A stretch of 64,000 bases of DNA, taken from contig NZ_CP049935.1 of assembly GCF_011383005.1 (NCBI RefSeq), forward strand, positions 2,418,001-2,482,000, written 5' to 3'. How positions within the stretch are numbered: position 1 is the first letter of the stretch; each line of letters opens with the position of its first letter. Both the position numbers and the translations under genes were made by a program. Under the pieces are notes generated by a model that was not told where the DNA came from, made no database searches, and saw only the letters and a list, made by a program, of their open reading frames with translations. Source of the stretch: Phycicoccus sp. HDW14. GTDB lineage: Bacteria; Actinomycetota; Actinomycetes; Actinomycetales; Dermatophilaceae. Shown here piece by piece: positions 19,675-29,164 of this stretch.

Positions 19675-20529
19675 TCAGGCGGGGCGCGCGCCCGTGACGA
19701 GGGTGCGGGTGGCGCCGCCGACCCAGGTGACCCCGTCGACGACCTCGACGTGCACGCGCCCCTCCCGGCCGATGACGGTGCCCTGCGCGGCGACGTAGCG
19801 CGACGGGACGTGGCCGGCCGGCACGAGCCACTGCCCGAGGCCGGCGTTGAGGCTGCCGGTGACCGGGTCCTCGCCGAAGTCGCGGTCGTCGGAGTAGAAG
19901 GCCCGCACCTCCAGGTCCACCCCGTCGTCGCGGGCGCCGTCCGGGTAGCGCGCCGCGATCCCGACCTTCATCCCGGAGGCCCGGGCCCGGTCGGGGTCGC
20001 AGGCCAGGACGGCGTCCGGTGTCGTGAGCAGCAGCCCGAGCCACCCGGGGCCGTTGTCGACCCAGGCCGCCTCGAGCACGTCGGCCGGGTCGAGGCGCAG
20101 GGCGTCGACCACCCGCGCCACCTCGGCGGGCTCGACCGGGCCGGACCGGGTCAGCGGCGGGGCGGCGAACCGCAGCATCCCGGCGCCGGACGCATCGCCC
20201 CGGCGGACCTCGACGAGCCCGGCGCCGCACTCCTGGACCACGACGCCCCCACGGCGGGGCACCCCACCGGCCTCGAGCCAGGCGTGGGCACTGCCGAGCG
20301 TCGGGTGGCCGGCGAACGGGAGCTCACCGCCGACCGTCCAGATGCGGACGCGGTAGTCGGCCTCCGGGTGGGTCGGAGCGAGGAGGAAGGTCGTCTCGGA
20401 GAGGTTGGTCCACCGGGCGACGGCGAGCATCTCGTCGTCGGACAGGTCGTCGGCGTCGTGGAGCACGGCCAGGGCGTTGCCCCGGAACGGTCGGTCGGAG
20501 AAGACGTCGACGAGGCGCACGGCGGTCAC
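19675..20529 (-). CDS. PhzF family isomerase-like protein
   Basis: 284 aa with the two-lobed diaminopimelate-epimerase-like fold. Family hallmarks: VDVFSDRPFRGNALAV at the N-terminus, the catalytic Glu of NLSETTFLL (about residue 45), ELPFAGHPTLGSAHAWL, and the second-lobe EDPVTGSLNAGLGQWL. PhzF itself acts in phenazine synthesis, but isolated homologues like this one have unknown substrates and there are no phenazine genes here. Lies 27 bases downstream of the ABC permease on the same strand. Confidence 0.9.
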   Translation of the reverse strand: MTAVRLVDVFSDRPFRGNALAVLHDADDLSDDEMLAVARWTNLSETTFLLAPTHPEADYRVRIWTVGGELPFAGHPTLGSAHAWLEAGGVPRRGGVVVQECGAGLVEVRRGDASGAGMLRFAAPPLTRSGPVEPAEVARVVDALRLDPADVLEAAWVDNGPGWLGLLLTTPDAVLACDPDRARASGMKVGIAARYPDGARDDGVDLEVRAFYSDDRDFGEDPVTGSLNAGLGQWLVPAGHVPSRYVAAQGTVIGREGRVHVEVVDGVTWVGGATRTLVTGARPA

Positions 20530-20556
20530 GCGGTCATCGAACCACGCGCCGGTGCG

Positions 20557-21399
20557 TCAGTCGTTCGTGCGGGCCACGAAGGCGCGGACGGCGAGCGGCG
20601 CCAGCACGGCCGAGAGCCCGACCGCCCAGATGACCGTCGTGAGCACCGGGTGCTGCAGCGGCAGCGCGGCGCCCTCGCGCAGCGGGATGCCGTCGTTGCC
20701 CCAGAGCTCGCGCAGGGCCTGGACGAGTGCGCTGATCGGGTTCCACTCGGCGAGGAAGCGCAGCCAGTCGGGCATGACGTCGGTGCGCGCGAAGGCGTTG
20801 GAGAGGAAGGTGATCGGGAAGACGGTCGTGAACATCACGCCCTGCACGGCCTCGACCGAGCGCAGCGCCGACCCGAAGAGGATGCCGACCCAGATCATCG
20901 CGAAGCCGAACAGGACGAGCAGGCCGTAGCCGGCCAGCCCGCGCAGCACGCCCTCGTGGATGCCCCAGCCGACGAAGAGCCCGGTGACGGACATGACGAC
21001 GATGCCGATCATCGAGTGGATGATGCTCGAGACGCTGCGCGCGACGACGACCGACGAGCGGCCGATGGGCAGGCTCCGGAAGCGGTCGACGATGCCCTTG
21101 CCGAGGTCGGTGTTGAGCCCGATGGCGACGATGAAGGCGCTGAAGGTCATCGTCTGGGCCATGATCCCGGGCAGCAGCCACTCCTTGTAGTCGACGCCCG
21201 GGATCGAGATCGACCCGCCGAAGACGAAGGCGAAGAGCAGCACGAACATCACCGGCTGGATGGTGACGTCGGTGAGCATCTCGGGCTGGCGCTTGATGTG
21301 GGTGAGGTTGCGCCGGACCAGCGCCCACACCTGGCGCACCGGGTTGGGACGGGTGGCCGCGGGGTGCACGGCCTGGAAGTGCTGCTGCGCGGTGGTCAT
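20557..21399 (-). CDS. ABC-2 type transporter permease (DrrB-like)
   Basis: 280 aa with six hydrophobic segments. Cytoplasmic N-terminus with [20 protein letters not shown], first helix around [21 protein letters not shown], and the [13 protein letters not shown] motif before the last helix, typical of daunorubicin-type exporters (DrrB). Start overlaps the ATPase stop by an ATG/TGA pair, so the two genes are coupled. The substrate is probably a hydrophobic drug or lipid-like compound, by family only. Confidence 0.92.
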   Translation of the reverse strand: MTTAQQHFQAVHPAATRPNPVRQVWALVRRNLTHIKRQPEMLTDVTIQPVMFVLLFAFVFGGSISIPGVDYKEWLLPGIMAQTMTFSAFIVAIGLNTDLGKGIVDRFRSLPIGRSSVVVARSVSSIIHSMIGIVVMSVTGLFVGWGIHEGVLRGLAGYGLLVLFGFAMIWVGILFGSALRSVEAVQGVMFTTVFPITFLSNAFARTDVMPDWLRFLAEWNPISALVQALRELWGNDGIPLREGAALPLQHPVLTTVIWAVGLSAVLAPLAVRAFVARTND

Positions 21400-22380
21400 C
21401 GCACGGCCTCCTCGGGGGTGTCGGCGTCGGCGGTGGCGGGGGCGTCCTCGGCCCGGTGACCGGTGAGGGAGAGGAAGACGTCGTCGAGGCTCGGCCGCTG
21501 GAGGCCGATGTCGTCGAGCTCGATGCCGGCCTCGTCGAGCCGCGCCGCGATGCGGGTGAGGGCGGCGACCCCCTCGGCGGGGCGGTGATGCGGCGGGCGT
21601 CGGCGTCGACGTGCAGCTCGCCGACCTCGGCGCGGACGATCTCGGCGGCCGCTGCGACCTCCTCGCCCCGACTGACCGCGACGACCAGGCTGGCCTTGCC
21701 GGAGCGGTCCTTGAGCTCGAGGGGGTGCCGTCGGCGATGACCCTCCCGTGGTCGACGACGACGATGCGGTCGGCGAGCTGGTCGGCCTCGTCGAGGTACT
21801 GGGTCGTGAGGAAGAGCGTCGTGCCGTCGCGCACGAGGTCGCGCAGGACGCCCCACAGCTCGACCCGGCTGCGGGGGTCGAGGCCGGTGGTCGGCTCGTC
21901 GAGGAAGAGCACGGGCGGGGTGGCGACGAGGCTGGCGGCGAGGTCGAGGCGGCGCCGCATGCCGCCGGAGTACTCCTTGGCGACCTTGTCGCCGGCCTCG
22001 TCGAGGGAGAACCGCTCGAGCAGCTCGTCGGCCACTCGGCGCACCGTGGCGCGGTCGAGTCCGTAGAGGTCGCCGACGAGGCGGAGGTTCTCGCGGCCGG
22101 TCAGCAGCTCGTCGACGGTGGCCGACTGGGCCGTCAGGCCCATCCGCTGCCGGACGGCATCGGCGTCGCGGACGACGTCGAGCCCGGCGACCCGGCCGGT
22201 GCCGCTCGTGGGCACCGACAGCGTCGTCATCATCCGCACCGTCGTGGTCTTGCCCGCGCCGTTGGGCCCGAGCATCGAGAAGACGCTGCCCTCAGGGACC
22301 GAGAAGCTGACGCCGTCGACGGCGGTGAAGTCGCCGAAGCGCTTGACGAGGTCGACGGCCTCGATGGCCGGCGCGCTCAT
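21396..22380 (-). CDS. ABC transporter ATPase (DrrA-like), two frameshifts
   Basis: Corrected 328 aa. Walker [15 protein letters not shown] near residue 40, signature [16 protein letters not shown] near 140, Walker [13 protein letters not shown] near 160 and the C-terminal DrrA-type extension ([16 protein letters not shown]). Two independent missing bases are needed: one in the G5 run 21721-21725, one in the G4 run 21579-21582. After both, the stop falls at 21396, overlapping the permease start. Partner of the downstream permease in a daunorubicin-resistance-type exporter. A 29-codon VOC remnant overlaps its start. Confidence 0.93.
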
Positions 22381-22466
22381 CGGACGAGGCAGAACGGGTG
22401 CCCTGCCGGGTCGAGGACGACGACGTCGAGGCGGGCCCGGGCGGTGGGAGCGGTGGCTTCACTCAT
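22377..22466 (-). pseudogene. 29-codon ORF, remnant of a VOC (glyoxalase-fold) protein
   Basis: Encodes only 29 residues, ending [26 protein letters not shown] is the hallmark C-terminal strand of VOC/glyoxalase-like proteins, but the ~100 residues that normally precede it are missing and replaced by an Ala/Thr-rich start. Its TGA overlaps the ATG of the ABC ATPase (22377-22380), so it may now serve as a translated leader coupling ribosomes into the exporter operon. No ORF caller is likely to keep it. Confidence 0.6.
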
Positions 22467-22498
22467 CCCCCGACGCTAGAGGGGAGCACCGACAGACG

Positions 22499-23821
22499 TC
22501 ACCCGAATTCGGCGCGTCCTGCGAGGCGCGCCGCGAGCGCGCGGGCGCGGGCCGGGTCGGAGGCGGCGAGCAGGCCCACGGCGAAGAGCACGTAGTCGCG
22601 GTCGACGACGGCCTCGGCCCGGTCGGGCACCCGCCAGCCACCGCCGTGGTCGGTGAGCGCCGGGTCGAGCACACGGGCGGCCACCTCCGGTGCGGCGTGC
22701 CGCAGCACCCCTCCGGACCCGACGACGAGCCCGACGTCGGCCAGCGGCCGGGGCCGTTCCCCGGGTGCCGGTCGGCCGTGCCGGCGCAGGGCGACCGTGA
22801 CGGCCGACCGGGCCAGGGCCTCCTCGTGCGACCAGTCCGTGGCGCCGGCCGGCACGTGGCCGGTGTCCTCGACGACGCGGGCGGCATAGCGCGCGACGCC
22901 GTCGGCCACCGGCAGTCGCTCGCGCGTGGCCGCCTCGAGCACGCCCTCGGCGTTCCACCGCATCCCGAGGTCGGCCTCGACGGTCCGCGCGTGCCAGACG
23001 GTGCCGACGACCTCGCGGTGGATGGTCGCGTCCTCGCCCTGTGGCGTGATGACGGAGTAGACGTCGGTCGTCGCACCCCCGACGTCGACGACGAGCACGT
23101 CCTCGCCCCGGACCGCGGCGAGCACCTCGACGCCCCCGAGCACGGCGTCCGGGGTGGCCGCCCGCACGAGCTCGGCGAACCCCCGACCCCGGGACAGGCC
23201 CTTGCCGCCGATGACGTGCCGGAGGAAGACCTCGCGGATGGCCGAGCGGGCGCCCTCGGGGTCGACCTCGCCGATGCGCGGCAGGACGTTGGCGGTGACG
23301 ACGTGCCGGCGGCCGGTGGCGGCGAGCTCGGCGGCGACCTCGTCGGCCGCCCGGGCGTTGCCGGCCACGACGACCGGTGCGGTGGTGCGGGCCCGGGCGA
23401 GGCGCCGGGCGTTGTGCAGCAGGACGTCGGCGTTGCCCCCGTCGGTGCCGCCGACGAGCAGGACGACGTCCGGTCGGGCGGCCCGCAGGGCGGTGACGTC
23501 GGCGCCGGTCATCGGTCCGGAGGCGACGTGCACGACCCGGGCGCCGGCCGAGAGCCCGACCCGGAAGCCGGCCTCGGCGGTGACCTCGCGCTCGTAGCCG
23601 ACGACGGCCAGGCGCAGGCCGCCGCCGGCGCTCGAGCAGAGGAGGGTGCGCTCGGGGTCGGCGGTGGCGACCAGCTCGGCGCGGACGGCGTCGACGCCGT
23701 CCATGACGTCGGTGCCGACCGTGGTCGGGTGCGACGCCTTCCCGAGCACCGCCCCGTCGTCGCCGACGAGCAGCGCCTTCGTGAAGGTCGACCCGACGTC
23801 GACGCACAGGACCGCACCCAC
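22499..23821 (-). CDS. Glutamate mutase L-like ASKHA ATPase (MutL)
   Basis: 440 aa from GTG 23821. ASKHA/actin-fold phosphate loops are visible: CVDVGSTFTKALLV at the start and LVVDVGGATTDVYSV in the second domain, with LLVGGTDGGNADVLLHNARRLA between. Matches the MutL family found with coenzyme B12-dependent glutamate mutase genes in Clostridia, where a reactivase or chaperone role is assumed. In Actinobacteria it occurs alone, and no mutase gene (mutS, mutE) is in this window, so the real partner is open. Lies just upstream of the VOC remnant and ABC exporter on the same strand. Confidence 0.85.
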   Translation of the reverse strand: MGAVLCVDVGSTFTKALLVGDDGAVLGKASHPTTVGTDVMDGVDAVRAELVATADPERTLLCSSAGGGLRLAVVGYEREVTAEAGFRVGLSAGARVVHVASGPMTGADVTALRAARPDVVLLVGGTDGGNADVLLHNARRLARARTTAPVVVAGNARAADEVAAELAATGRRHVVTANVLPRIGEVDPEGARSAIREVFLRHVIGGKGLSRGRGFAELVRAATPDAVLGGVEVLAAVRGEDVLVVDVGGATTDVYSVITPQGEDATIHREVVGTVWHARTVEADLGMRWNAEGVLEAATRERLPVADGVARYAARVVEDTGHVPAGATDWSHEEALARSAVTVALRRHGRPAPGERPRPLADVGLVVGSGGVLRHAAPEVAARVLDPALTDHGGGWRVPDRAEAVVDRDYVLFAVGLLAASDPARARALAARLAGRAEFG

Positions 23822-23876
23822 GGGCCCAGACCCTAGTGGCCGGCCCGCCCGGGCTGCGGCCCGCCCCGTCGTGGCG

Positions 23877-24830
23877 TCAGCGGGGCGGCGCCCCGCCCGG
23901 ACCGCCCATCGACCCGCCCGTGGGGGCCGTCGTGGTGTCGACCGGCGCCGTGAGCGCCACGGCGTACCCGGCGGAGACGCTCCCCGACACGGTGCCCAGC
24001 TGGTGCACGCCACCGTCGTCGCCGAAGACGTTGTCGCTCGTCAGCGACAGCCGCGAGAGGTTGGAGACCGACTGCTCGTACCCGCTCGTCGCGTACACGG
24101 TGTCGCAGGTGGCCTTCGGCAGCGCCACCTGGGAGGTCGCGACGGCCTTCGTGGAGTCGGTGATGCTCGCCTCGTCCGGGTAGACCTCGAAGTGGATGTG
24201 CGGCCAGCGGCCCGAGTAGCACGCGGGGAAGATGCTCGTGAAGGTCACGGCGCCGGCGTCGTCGGTCACCTGGACGCCGCGCAGGTAGTTCTCGTCCTTC
24301 ACCGCGTCGGAGTACATCGAGTAGTTGCCGTCGCGGTCGCAGTGCCACACGTAGACGGCCGCTTCGACCATCGGCCCACCGCCGGCGGCGATGTCGAGGA
24401 CGGTCAGCGTCAGGGTCATCGGCACGCCCTCGGCCGTCGTCGTCGAGGAGCCGAAGCTGCTGCGGATGTCGGCGCGCACGACGCCGCTCTGCTCGAGGAC
24501 GTCGGCACCGTTCGAGCCGTCACCCGGGTAGGGGCCGGCCGTCTCGTCGGGGATCTCGGTGAGGGTGCCGGTCGCGGTGGCGCTCGCCGTCGCGCTGCTC
24601 GTGGCCGAGGCGCTGCTCGACGAGGTGGCGGTCGAGCCGCTCCCGGACGAGCTGCTGCCGCAGGCGGCCAGCGCGGTGCCGGCGGCCCCGATGCCGATGA
24701 CGGCGAGCATCCGGCGCCGGTCGAAGAGCGTGCCGAGGTCGAAGGCCAGCCCCTGGTCGACCACCTCGTCCTCGGGGCGGGGCAGCGGGCGCCCCTCGTA
24801 GGTCGGGCGGGTGGAGTCGGTGCTGTTCAT
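23877..24830 (-). CDS. Exported intradiol ring-cleavage dioxygenase-like lipoprotein
   Basis: 317 aa from ATG 24830. A ~38-residue cytoplasmic lead is followed by RRRMLAVIGIGAAGTALAACG: twin-arginine-like signal with lipobox LAAC. Then a Ser/Thr/Ala linker (~60-95). The intradiol dioxygenase core (~100-250) keeps the non-haem Fe(III) ligands: Tyr in VWHCDRDGNYSMYS and Tyr-x..-His-x-His in YSGRWPHIHFEVY. The tail is Gly/Pro/Thr-rich. Export of a catechol dioxygenase fold is unusual for classic ring cleavage but common in a secreted Streptomyces-type subfamily. The true substrate is unknown. Confidence 0.88.
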   Translation of the reverse strand: MNSTDSTRPTYEGRPLPRPEDEVVDQGLAFDLGTLFDRRRMLAVIGIGAAGTALAACGSSSSGSGSTATSSSSASATSSATASATATGTLTEIPDETAGPYPGDGSNGADVLEQSGVVRADIRSSFGSSTTTAEGVPMTLTLTVLDIAAGGGPMVEAAVYVWHCDRDGNYSMYSDAVKDENYLRGVQVTDDAGAVTFTSIFPACYSGRWPHIHFEVYPDEASITDSTKAVATSQVALPKATCDTVYATSGYEQSVSNLSRLSLTSDNVFGDDGGVHQLGTVSGSVSAGYAVALTAPVDTTTAPTGGSMGGPGGAPPR

Positions 24831-24943
24831 GGGTGGTCCTCCGGTGGTCGGTGTCGTCCCGACGACCGTAGGAAGGCCACCGAGCCGTCCGGTGTGCGCC
24901 CGCTGTGCACTCCCTGTGACCGCTGCGGCGGCCGGCGCCCGCG

Positions 24944-26122
24944 TCAGGTCAGCCGGTCGAGCGCCTGGCGCAGGTCGGCGACGAGGTCCTCGACGTCCTC
25001 GATGCCGACCGAGAGCCGGATGAGGTCGCCCGGCACCTCGAGCTCGGTGCCGGCGACCGAGGCGTGGGTCATCCGGCCCGGGTGCTCGATGAGCGACTCG
25101 ACGCCGCCGAGCGACTCCCCGAGGGTCCACAGCTGGGTCTCGGCGCACACCTTGGCCGCGACGTCCTCGCCACCGCGCACCCGGAAGGCGACCATCCCGC
25201 CGAACCGCTTCATCTGGCGGGCGGCGACGTCGTGGTTCGGGTGGTCGGGCAGCCCCGGGTAGTGCACCGCGGTGACGCCGGGGTGAGACTGCAGGAAGTC
25301 GACGACCGCCTCCGCGTTGTCGCAGTGCCGCTCCATCCGGACGGCGAGCGTCTTGAGGCCGCGCAGCACGAGCCAGGCGTCGAACGGGCCGGCGACGGCG
25401 CCCATCGAGTTCTGGTGGAACGCGATCCGCTCGGACACCGACTCGCCGTCACGCGTCGTGGCACCCGGTGCCACCACCACGGCACCCCCGACGACGTCGC
25501 TGTGGCCGCCGGCGTACTTCGTCGTCGAGTGCACGACGACGTCGGCTCCGAGCGCGATCGGGTTCTGCAGGTACGGCGACGCGAACGTGTTGTCGACGAC
25601 GAGCAGCGCCCCGACCTCGCGCGCGACGGCGGCGATGGCCTCGATGTCGGCGATGCCCAGCAGCGGGTTGGTCGGCGTCTCGACCCAGATCATCCGGGTC
25701 TCGGGCCGCACCGCCGCGCGCACCGACGCGACGTCGGCGACGGTGGCGATCGAGTGGTCGACGCCCCACGGCTTGAGGACGCGGTTGAACAGGCGGTAGG
25801 TGCCGCCGTAGGCGTCGGAGGGGACGACGACGTGGTCGCCCGGGGCGAGCAGCGCGCGCAGCACGGTGTCCTCCCCGGCCAGGCCGCTGGCGAACGCGAA
25901 GCCGCGCTCACCGCGCTCCAGCGCCGCGACGCACTCCTCGAGGGCGGTGCGCGTCGGGTTCGCCGACCGCGAGTACTCGTAGCCGCCGCGCAGGCCGCCG
26001 ACACCGTCCTGCTTGTACGTGCTCACCTGGTGGATGGGCGGCACGACGGCGCCGGTCGTGGGGTCCGGCTCCTGCCCGGCGTGGATGGCGCGCGAGGAGA
26101 ACCCGAGGTCGTCGAGAGTCAT
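24944..26122 (-). CDS. metB: Cystathionine gamma-synthase (Cys/Met metabolism PLP enzyme)
   Basis: 392 aa. PLP lysine in VVHSTTKYAGGHSDVVGG; RALLAPGDHVVVPSDAYGGT and NPTRTALEECVAALE are typical of MetB-type trans-sulfuration enzymes. It could also act as a gamma-lyase; a beta-synthase gene occurs at 43478-44863, so trans-sulfuration in either direction is possible. Intact frame. Confidence 0.92.
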   Translation of the reverse strand: MTLDDLGFSSRAIHAGQEPDPTTGAVVPPIHQVSTYKQDGVGGLRGGYEYSRSANPTRTALEECVAALERGERGFAFASGLAGEDTVLRALLAPGDHVVVPSDAYGGTYRLFNRVLKPWGVDHSIATVADVASVRAAVRPETRMIWVETPTNPLLGIADIEAIAAVAREVGALLVVDNTFASPYLQNPIALGADVVVHSTTKYAGGHSDVVGGAVVVAPGATTRDGESVSERIAFHQNSMGAVAGPFDAWLVLRGLKTLAVRMERHCDNAEAVVDFLQSHPGVTAVHYPGLPDHPNHDVAARQMKRFGGMVAFRVRGGEDVAAKVCAETQLWTLGESLGGVESLIEHPGRMTHASVAGTELEVPGDLIRLSVGIEDVEDLVADLRQALDRLT

Positions 26123-26171
26123 CCTCCGAGGGTAGGGGCTCCCCCACCGGCCCGATGACGGCGGCCCGGGG

Positions 26172-27178
26172 TCAGTCGAGGTGGGCCTGCCACTGCCGCA
26201 TCCGCCCGCTCGGCCGGAAGCCCATCGCGACGTTGACCGCGAGCATCGGCGCGTTGTCGGTGGCGTTCCACGTCCGCACCGTGGCGACCTCGGGCACGGC
26301 GTCGGCGAGCGCCCGGAGGGTGGCGGCCTTGAGCGCCAACCCGAGCCCGTGCCCGCGGTGCTCGCGCAGGACGAGGGTGTCGTGCTGGAAGGCCAGCGCC
26401 GGCGCGTCCCGCGGCACCTGGATGCTCGTGTAGCCGACGAGCCGGCCGCTCGCCAGGTCGCGGACGAAGGTCGACACGACCCGCCGCCCCATCGCCCGCG
26501 TGCGCTCGTCCTCGCCCCGGACACGGTGCTCGTCCCACTCCTCCTCGGAGAGCTCGAGGTCGCCGAGGGGGGCGTCGGTGGACATCCGGCGGGCCAGGGT
26601 CGCCCGGTCGGCGAGGTCGGCCTCGGGCATGACGTCGACGTGGGTCTCGAGCCGGTACCCGGGGGCGGCCTCCGCATCCGGCAGCACGGCGTCCCGGACG
26701 GCGAGGTCCGAGCGCAGCACCGTCTGCGCCGGGGCGAACCCGTGCCGCTCGACCCAGGGCCCGTGCGGGTCCTCGTCGGTGTCGGCGCCCCACTGCGTCT
26801 CGGTGTGCAGCGTCGTGCGACCCAGGGAGCGAGCGGTCTCCCCGACCCACCCGGCGAGCCGGTCGCCGACGCCCCGGCGCCGGAGCCCCGGCAGCACGGA
26901 GGCGAACACCAGCGCCGTGCTCTCGTTGTCGAGCAGCGGGGCGATGACGCCGGCCGCCCCGACCGGCTGTTCGTCGTCGACGGCCAGCACCTGCAGGCGG
27001 GTCTTCGAGGGGATGCCTCGAGCGCGCGCAGCTCCTCGGCGGTCCACGCGTCGTGGTCCTGCCCCTGGTCGTGGTGCGCGGCGTCGGCGAGGACCCGGGC
27101 CCAGGTGTCGAAGCGCGCGGCGTCCTCGGGGTCGGTGTCGAGGCCCGAGACGGGGACGAGGTCGGTCACGAGGAACAC
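26172..27178 (-). CDS. GNAT family N-acetyltransferase, tandem GNAT fold (frameshifted)
   Basis: About 335 aa corrected. Two GNAT-like halves are visible: N-terminal [19 protein letters not shown] and C-terminal [21 protein letters not shown] with [19 protein letters not shown]. The frame breaks after [10 protein letters not shown]; one base near 27016 joins it to [13 protein letters not shown]. An ATG at 27208 is possible, but it would overlap the divergent msrA start by two bases, so GTG 27178 is preferred. The C-terminal half resembles mycothiol synthase-like tandem GNATs, but a synthase role is not claimed. Confidence 0.85.
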
Positions 27179-27206
27179 CGTGCCATCCCCGCGCGTTGGA
27201 CGGGAC

Positions 27207-27902
27207 ATGCTGTTCGGCTCGAAGGCGAAGACGACCCTGCCCACCCGCGACGAGGCCCTGCCCGGCCGTGACCACCGCATCTTCCCGGTGCCCACGACCC
27301 ACGAGGTCCTCGGTACCCCACTCGAGGGCCCGTGGCCCGACGGCACCGAGGTGCTGTACGTCGCGATGGGCTGCTTCTGGGGCGTCGAGCGGATCTTCTG
27401 GAAGCTGCCCGGCGTCGTGACGACGGCGGCCGGCTACATGGGCGGCTACACCCCGAACCCGACGTACGAGGAGACCTGCACCGGACGGACCGGGCACGCC
27501 GAGGCCGTCCTCGTCGCCTACGACCCCACGCAGACCTCCCCCGAGCTGCTGCTCAAGGCGTTCTGGGAGAACCACGACCCAACGCAGGGCAACCGGCAGT
27601 ACAACGACGTCGGCACGGCCTACCGGTCGGCGATCTTCACGACGACGCCCGGCCAGGCGGCCGCCGCCGAGGCCACCCGCGTCGCCTTCCAGCGCGTGCT
27701 CACCGAGGCCGGTCGCGGCGACATCACGACGAGCATCGCGAGCGCCGAGCAGGCCGGGCCGTTCTGGTACGCGGAGGACTACCACCAGCAGTACCTCCAC
27801 AAGAACCCCGGCGGCTACTGCAACCACGGCCCCAACGGGCTGACCTGCCCCGTCGGTGTCGCGAACCTGCCCGCCCAGACCGACGTGCTGCCGCCGGCCT
27901 GA
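27207..27902 (+). CDS. msrA: Peptide methionine sulfoxide reductase MsrA
   Basis: Reduces methionine-S-sulfoxide in proteins. 231 aa. Catalytic Cys in [26 protein letters not shown] and [12 protein letters not shown] follow; the tail [13 protein letters not shown] carries the resolving cysteines. A longer N-terminus than E. coli MsrA core. Start codon ATG 27207 directly abuts the opposite-strand GNAT lead. Confidence 0.95.
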   Translation: MLFGSKAKTTLPTRDEALPGRDHRIFPVPTTHEVLGTPLEGPWPDGTEVLYVAMGCFWGVERIFWKLPGVVTTAAGYMGGYTPNPTYEETCTGRTGHAEAVLVAYDPTQTSPELLLKAFWENHDPTQGNRQYNDVGTAYRSAIFTTTPGQAAAAEATRVAFQRVLTEAGRGDITTSIASAEQAGPFWYAEDYHQQYLHKNPGGYCNHGPNGLTCPVGVANLPAQTDVLPPA

Positions 27903-27964
27903 GCCCGGCACCCCGGCCGGGGAAACCACCCGGCCGGGCCACCACCGCGGCTAGCGTGACGCGG

Positions 27965-28603
27965 GTGACCGACGACCACGGGGACCCGGCGGCCGGCCCC
28001 CTCGACGTCGCGCACCTGCGCCTGGTCGTGCTGCTCGTGGCGCTGCTCAACCTCGGGTACTTCGGCGTGGAGCTGACCCTGGCGCTGGTCTCCGGCTCGG
28101 TGTCCCTGCTCGCCGACAGCGCCGACTTCCTCGAGGACACCGCCGTCAACCTGCTGGTCGTCCTCGCCCTCGGGTGGCCGCTCGCGCAGAGGGCGGCGAT
28201 GGGCAAGGCGATGGCGGCCGTCCTTCTGGCGCCGGCGGCCGTGGCCGGCTGGCAGGCGGTGCAGCGCCTCGGCGACCCCGTGGCCCCGCGGGTCGTCCCG
28301 CTCGTGCTGGCCTCGCTCGGCGCCATCGCCGTCAACGGCACCTGCGCCTGGCTCCTCGCCCGGGTGCACCGTCACGGCGGCAGCCTCAGCCGGGCCGCTT
28401 TCCTGTCGGCGCGCAACGACGTCCTCGTGGGCGTCGCGATCATCGTCATGGGCGGCGTGACGGCCGCCACCGGCTCCGGCTGGCCGGACCTCGTCCTCGG
28501 GCTGGCCATCGTCGCCCTCGCGGTGATCGCCGCGCGGGAGGTCTGGGAGGTCAGCGAGGAGGAGCGTCTGGCCGCGCGGGCGATCGCCGGCGACGTCGGC
28601 TGA
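27965..28603 (+). CDS. Cation diffusion facilitator-like membrane protein
   Basis: 212 aa with six hydrophobic segments and an acidic tail. The second helix LLADSADFLEDTAVN carries the Asp/His-type metal-binding positions of CDF transporters (usual HxxxD/DxxxD), and SLSRAAFLSARNDVLVG is the matching fifth helix. The cytoplasmic ferredoxin-like domain of standard CDF proteins is missing, so this is the short form. Start GTG 27965 lies 7 nt after TAGCGT (27952-27957). Metal specificity unknown. Confidence 0.8.
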   Translation: MTDDHGDPAAGPLDVAHLRLVVLLVALLNLGYFGVELTLALVSGSVSLLADSADFLEDTAVNLLVVLALGWPLAQRAAMGKAMAAVLLAPAAVAGWQAVQRLGDPVAPRVVPLVLASLGAIAVNGTCAWLLARVHRHGGSLSRAAFLSARNDVLVGVAIIVMGGVTAATGSGWPDLVLGLAIVALAVIAAREVWEVSEEERLAARAIAGDVG

Positions 28604-28620
28604 CGCCTCCCGGCGCGCGG

Positions 28621-29153
28621 CTACCGCGCGTCGGCCCTGGCCACGAGCTTCGTCAGCATCGTGACGTTGCGGCTCGTGCTGCTCAGCGGCCCGAGGACCT
28701 TCTCCCAGTCCCGCTTCGTGAGCCGGGAGTCGGTGGACTTCCCGCGCATCCGCCAGTGCACGTCGGCGCCGTCGACGACGAGGGTCTCGAAGTGGTCCGA
28801 GAGGGCCTCGAGCTGCTTCGCCGCGGCCGCTCCGGGGCCTTCTTGAGGAACGTCACGAAGTGGGTGTCTCCGGCCTCCACCGGGAAGGGCCGGGCGTCGA
28901 GGGCGCTGCGCACCTCGGCCACGGTCCGGACGAAGGTCGTGCACTCGAAGCCGAACTCGTCCTCCAGCGCCAACTCCAACGCCCCCTCGACCGAGACCCG
29001 TGACCCCGTCGTGTCGAAGACGACGTTGCCGCTGTTGACCCAGGTCCACACGTCGGCAAACCCGAGGTCCTCGCAGACCGACACCAGGCGGCTCATCGGC
29101 ACGCGCCGCTTCCCGAGGTTCACGGCACGCAGGAAGCCCACCCGGACGCTCAT
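28621..29153 (-). CDS. DUF1697 family protein (frameshifted)
   Basis: 177 aa corrected. Family start VGFLRAVNLGKRRVPM and WVNSGNVVFDT are clear. The frame changes after TFLKKAPE; one missing base in the G4 run 28834-28837 restores the C-terminal part that ends KRDWEKVLGPLSS...TMLTKL. DUF1697 proteins are cytoplasmic and of unknown function. It converges with the CDF-like gene 17 bases away. Confidence 0.9.
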
Positions 29154-29164
29154 GGGGCCTGACT

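Noticed and set aside
20557..22380. Single 607-codon fused ATPase-permease protein
   Set aside because: Two compensating frameshifts make the frame run on by chance; after correction the ATPase stops at 21396 and overlaps the permease start.
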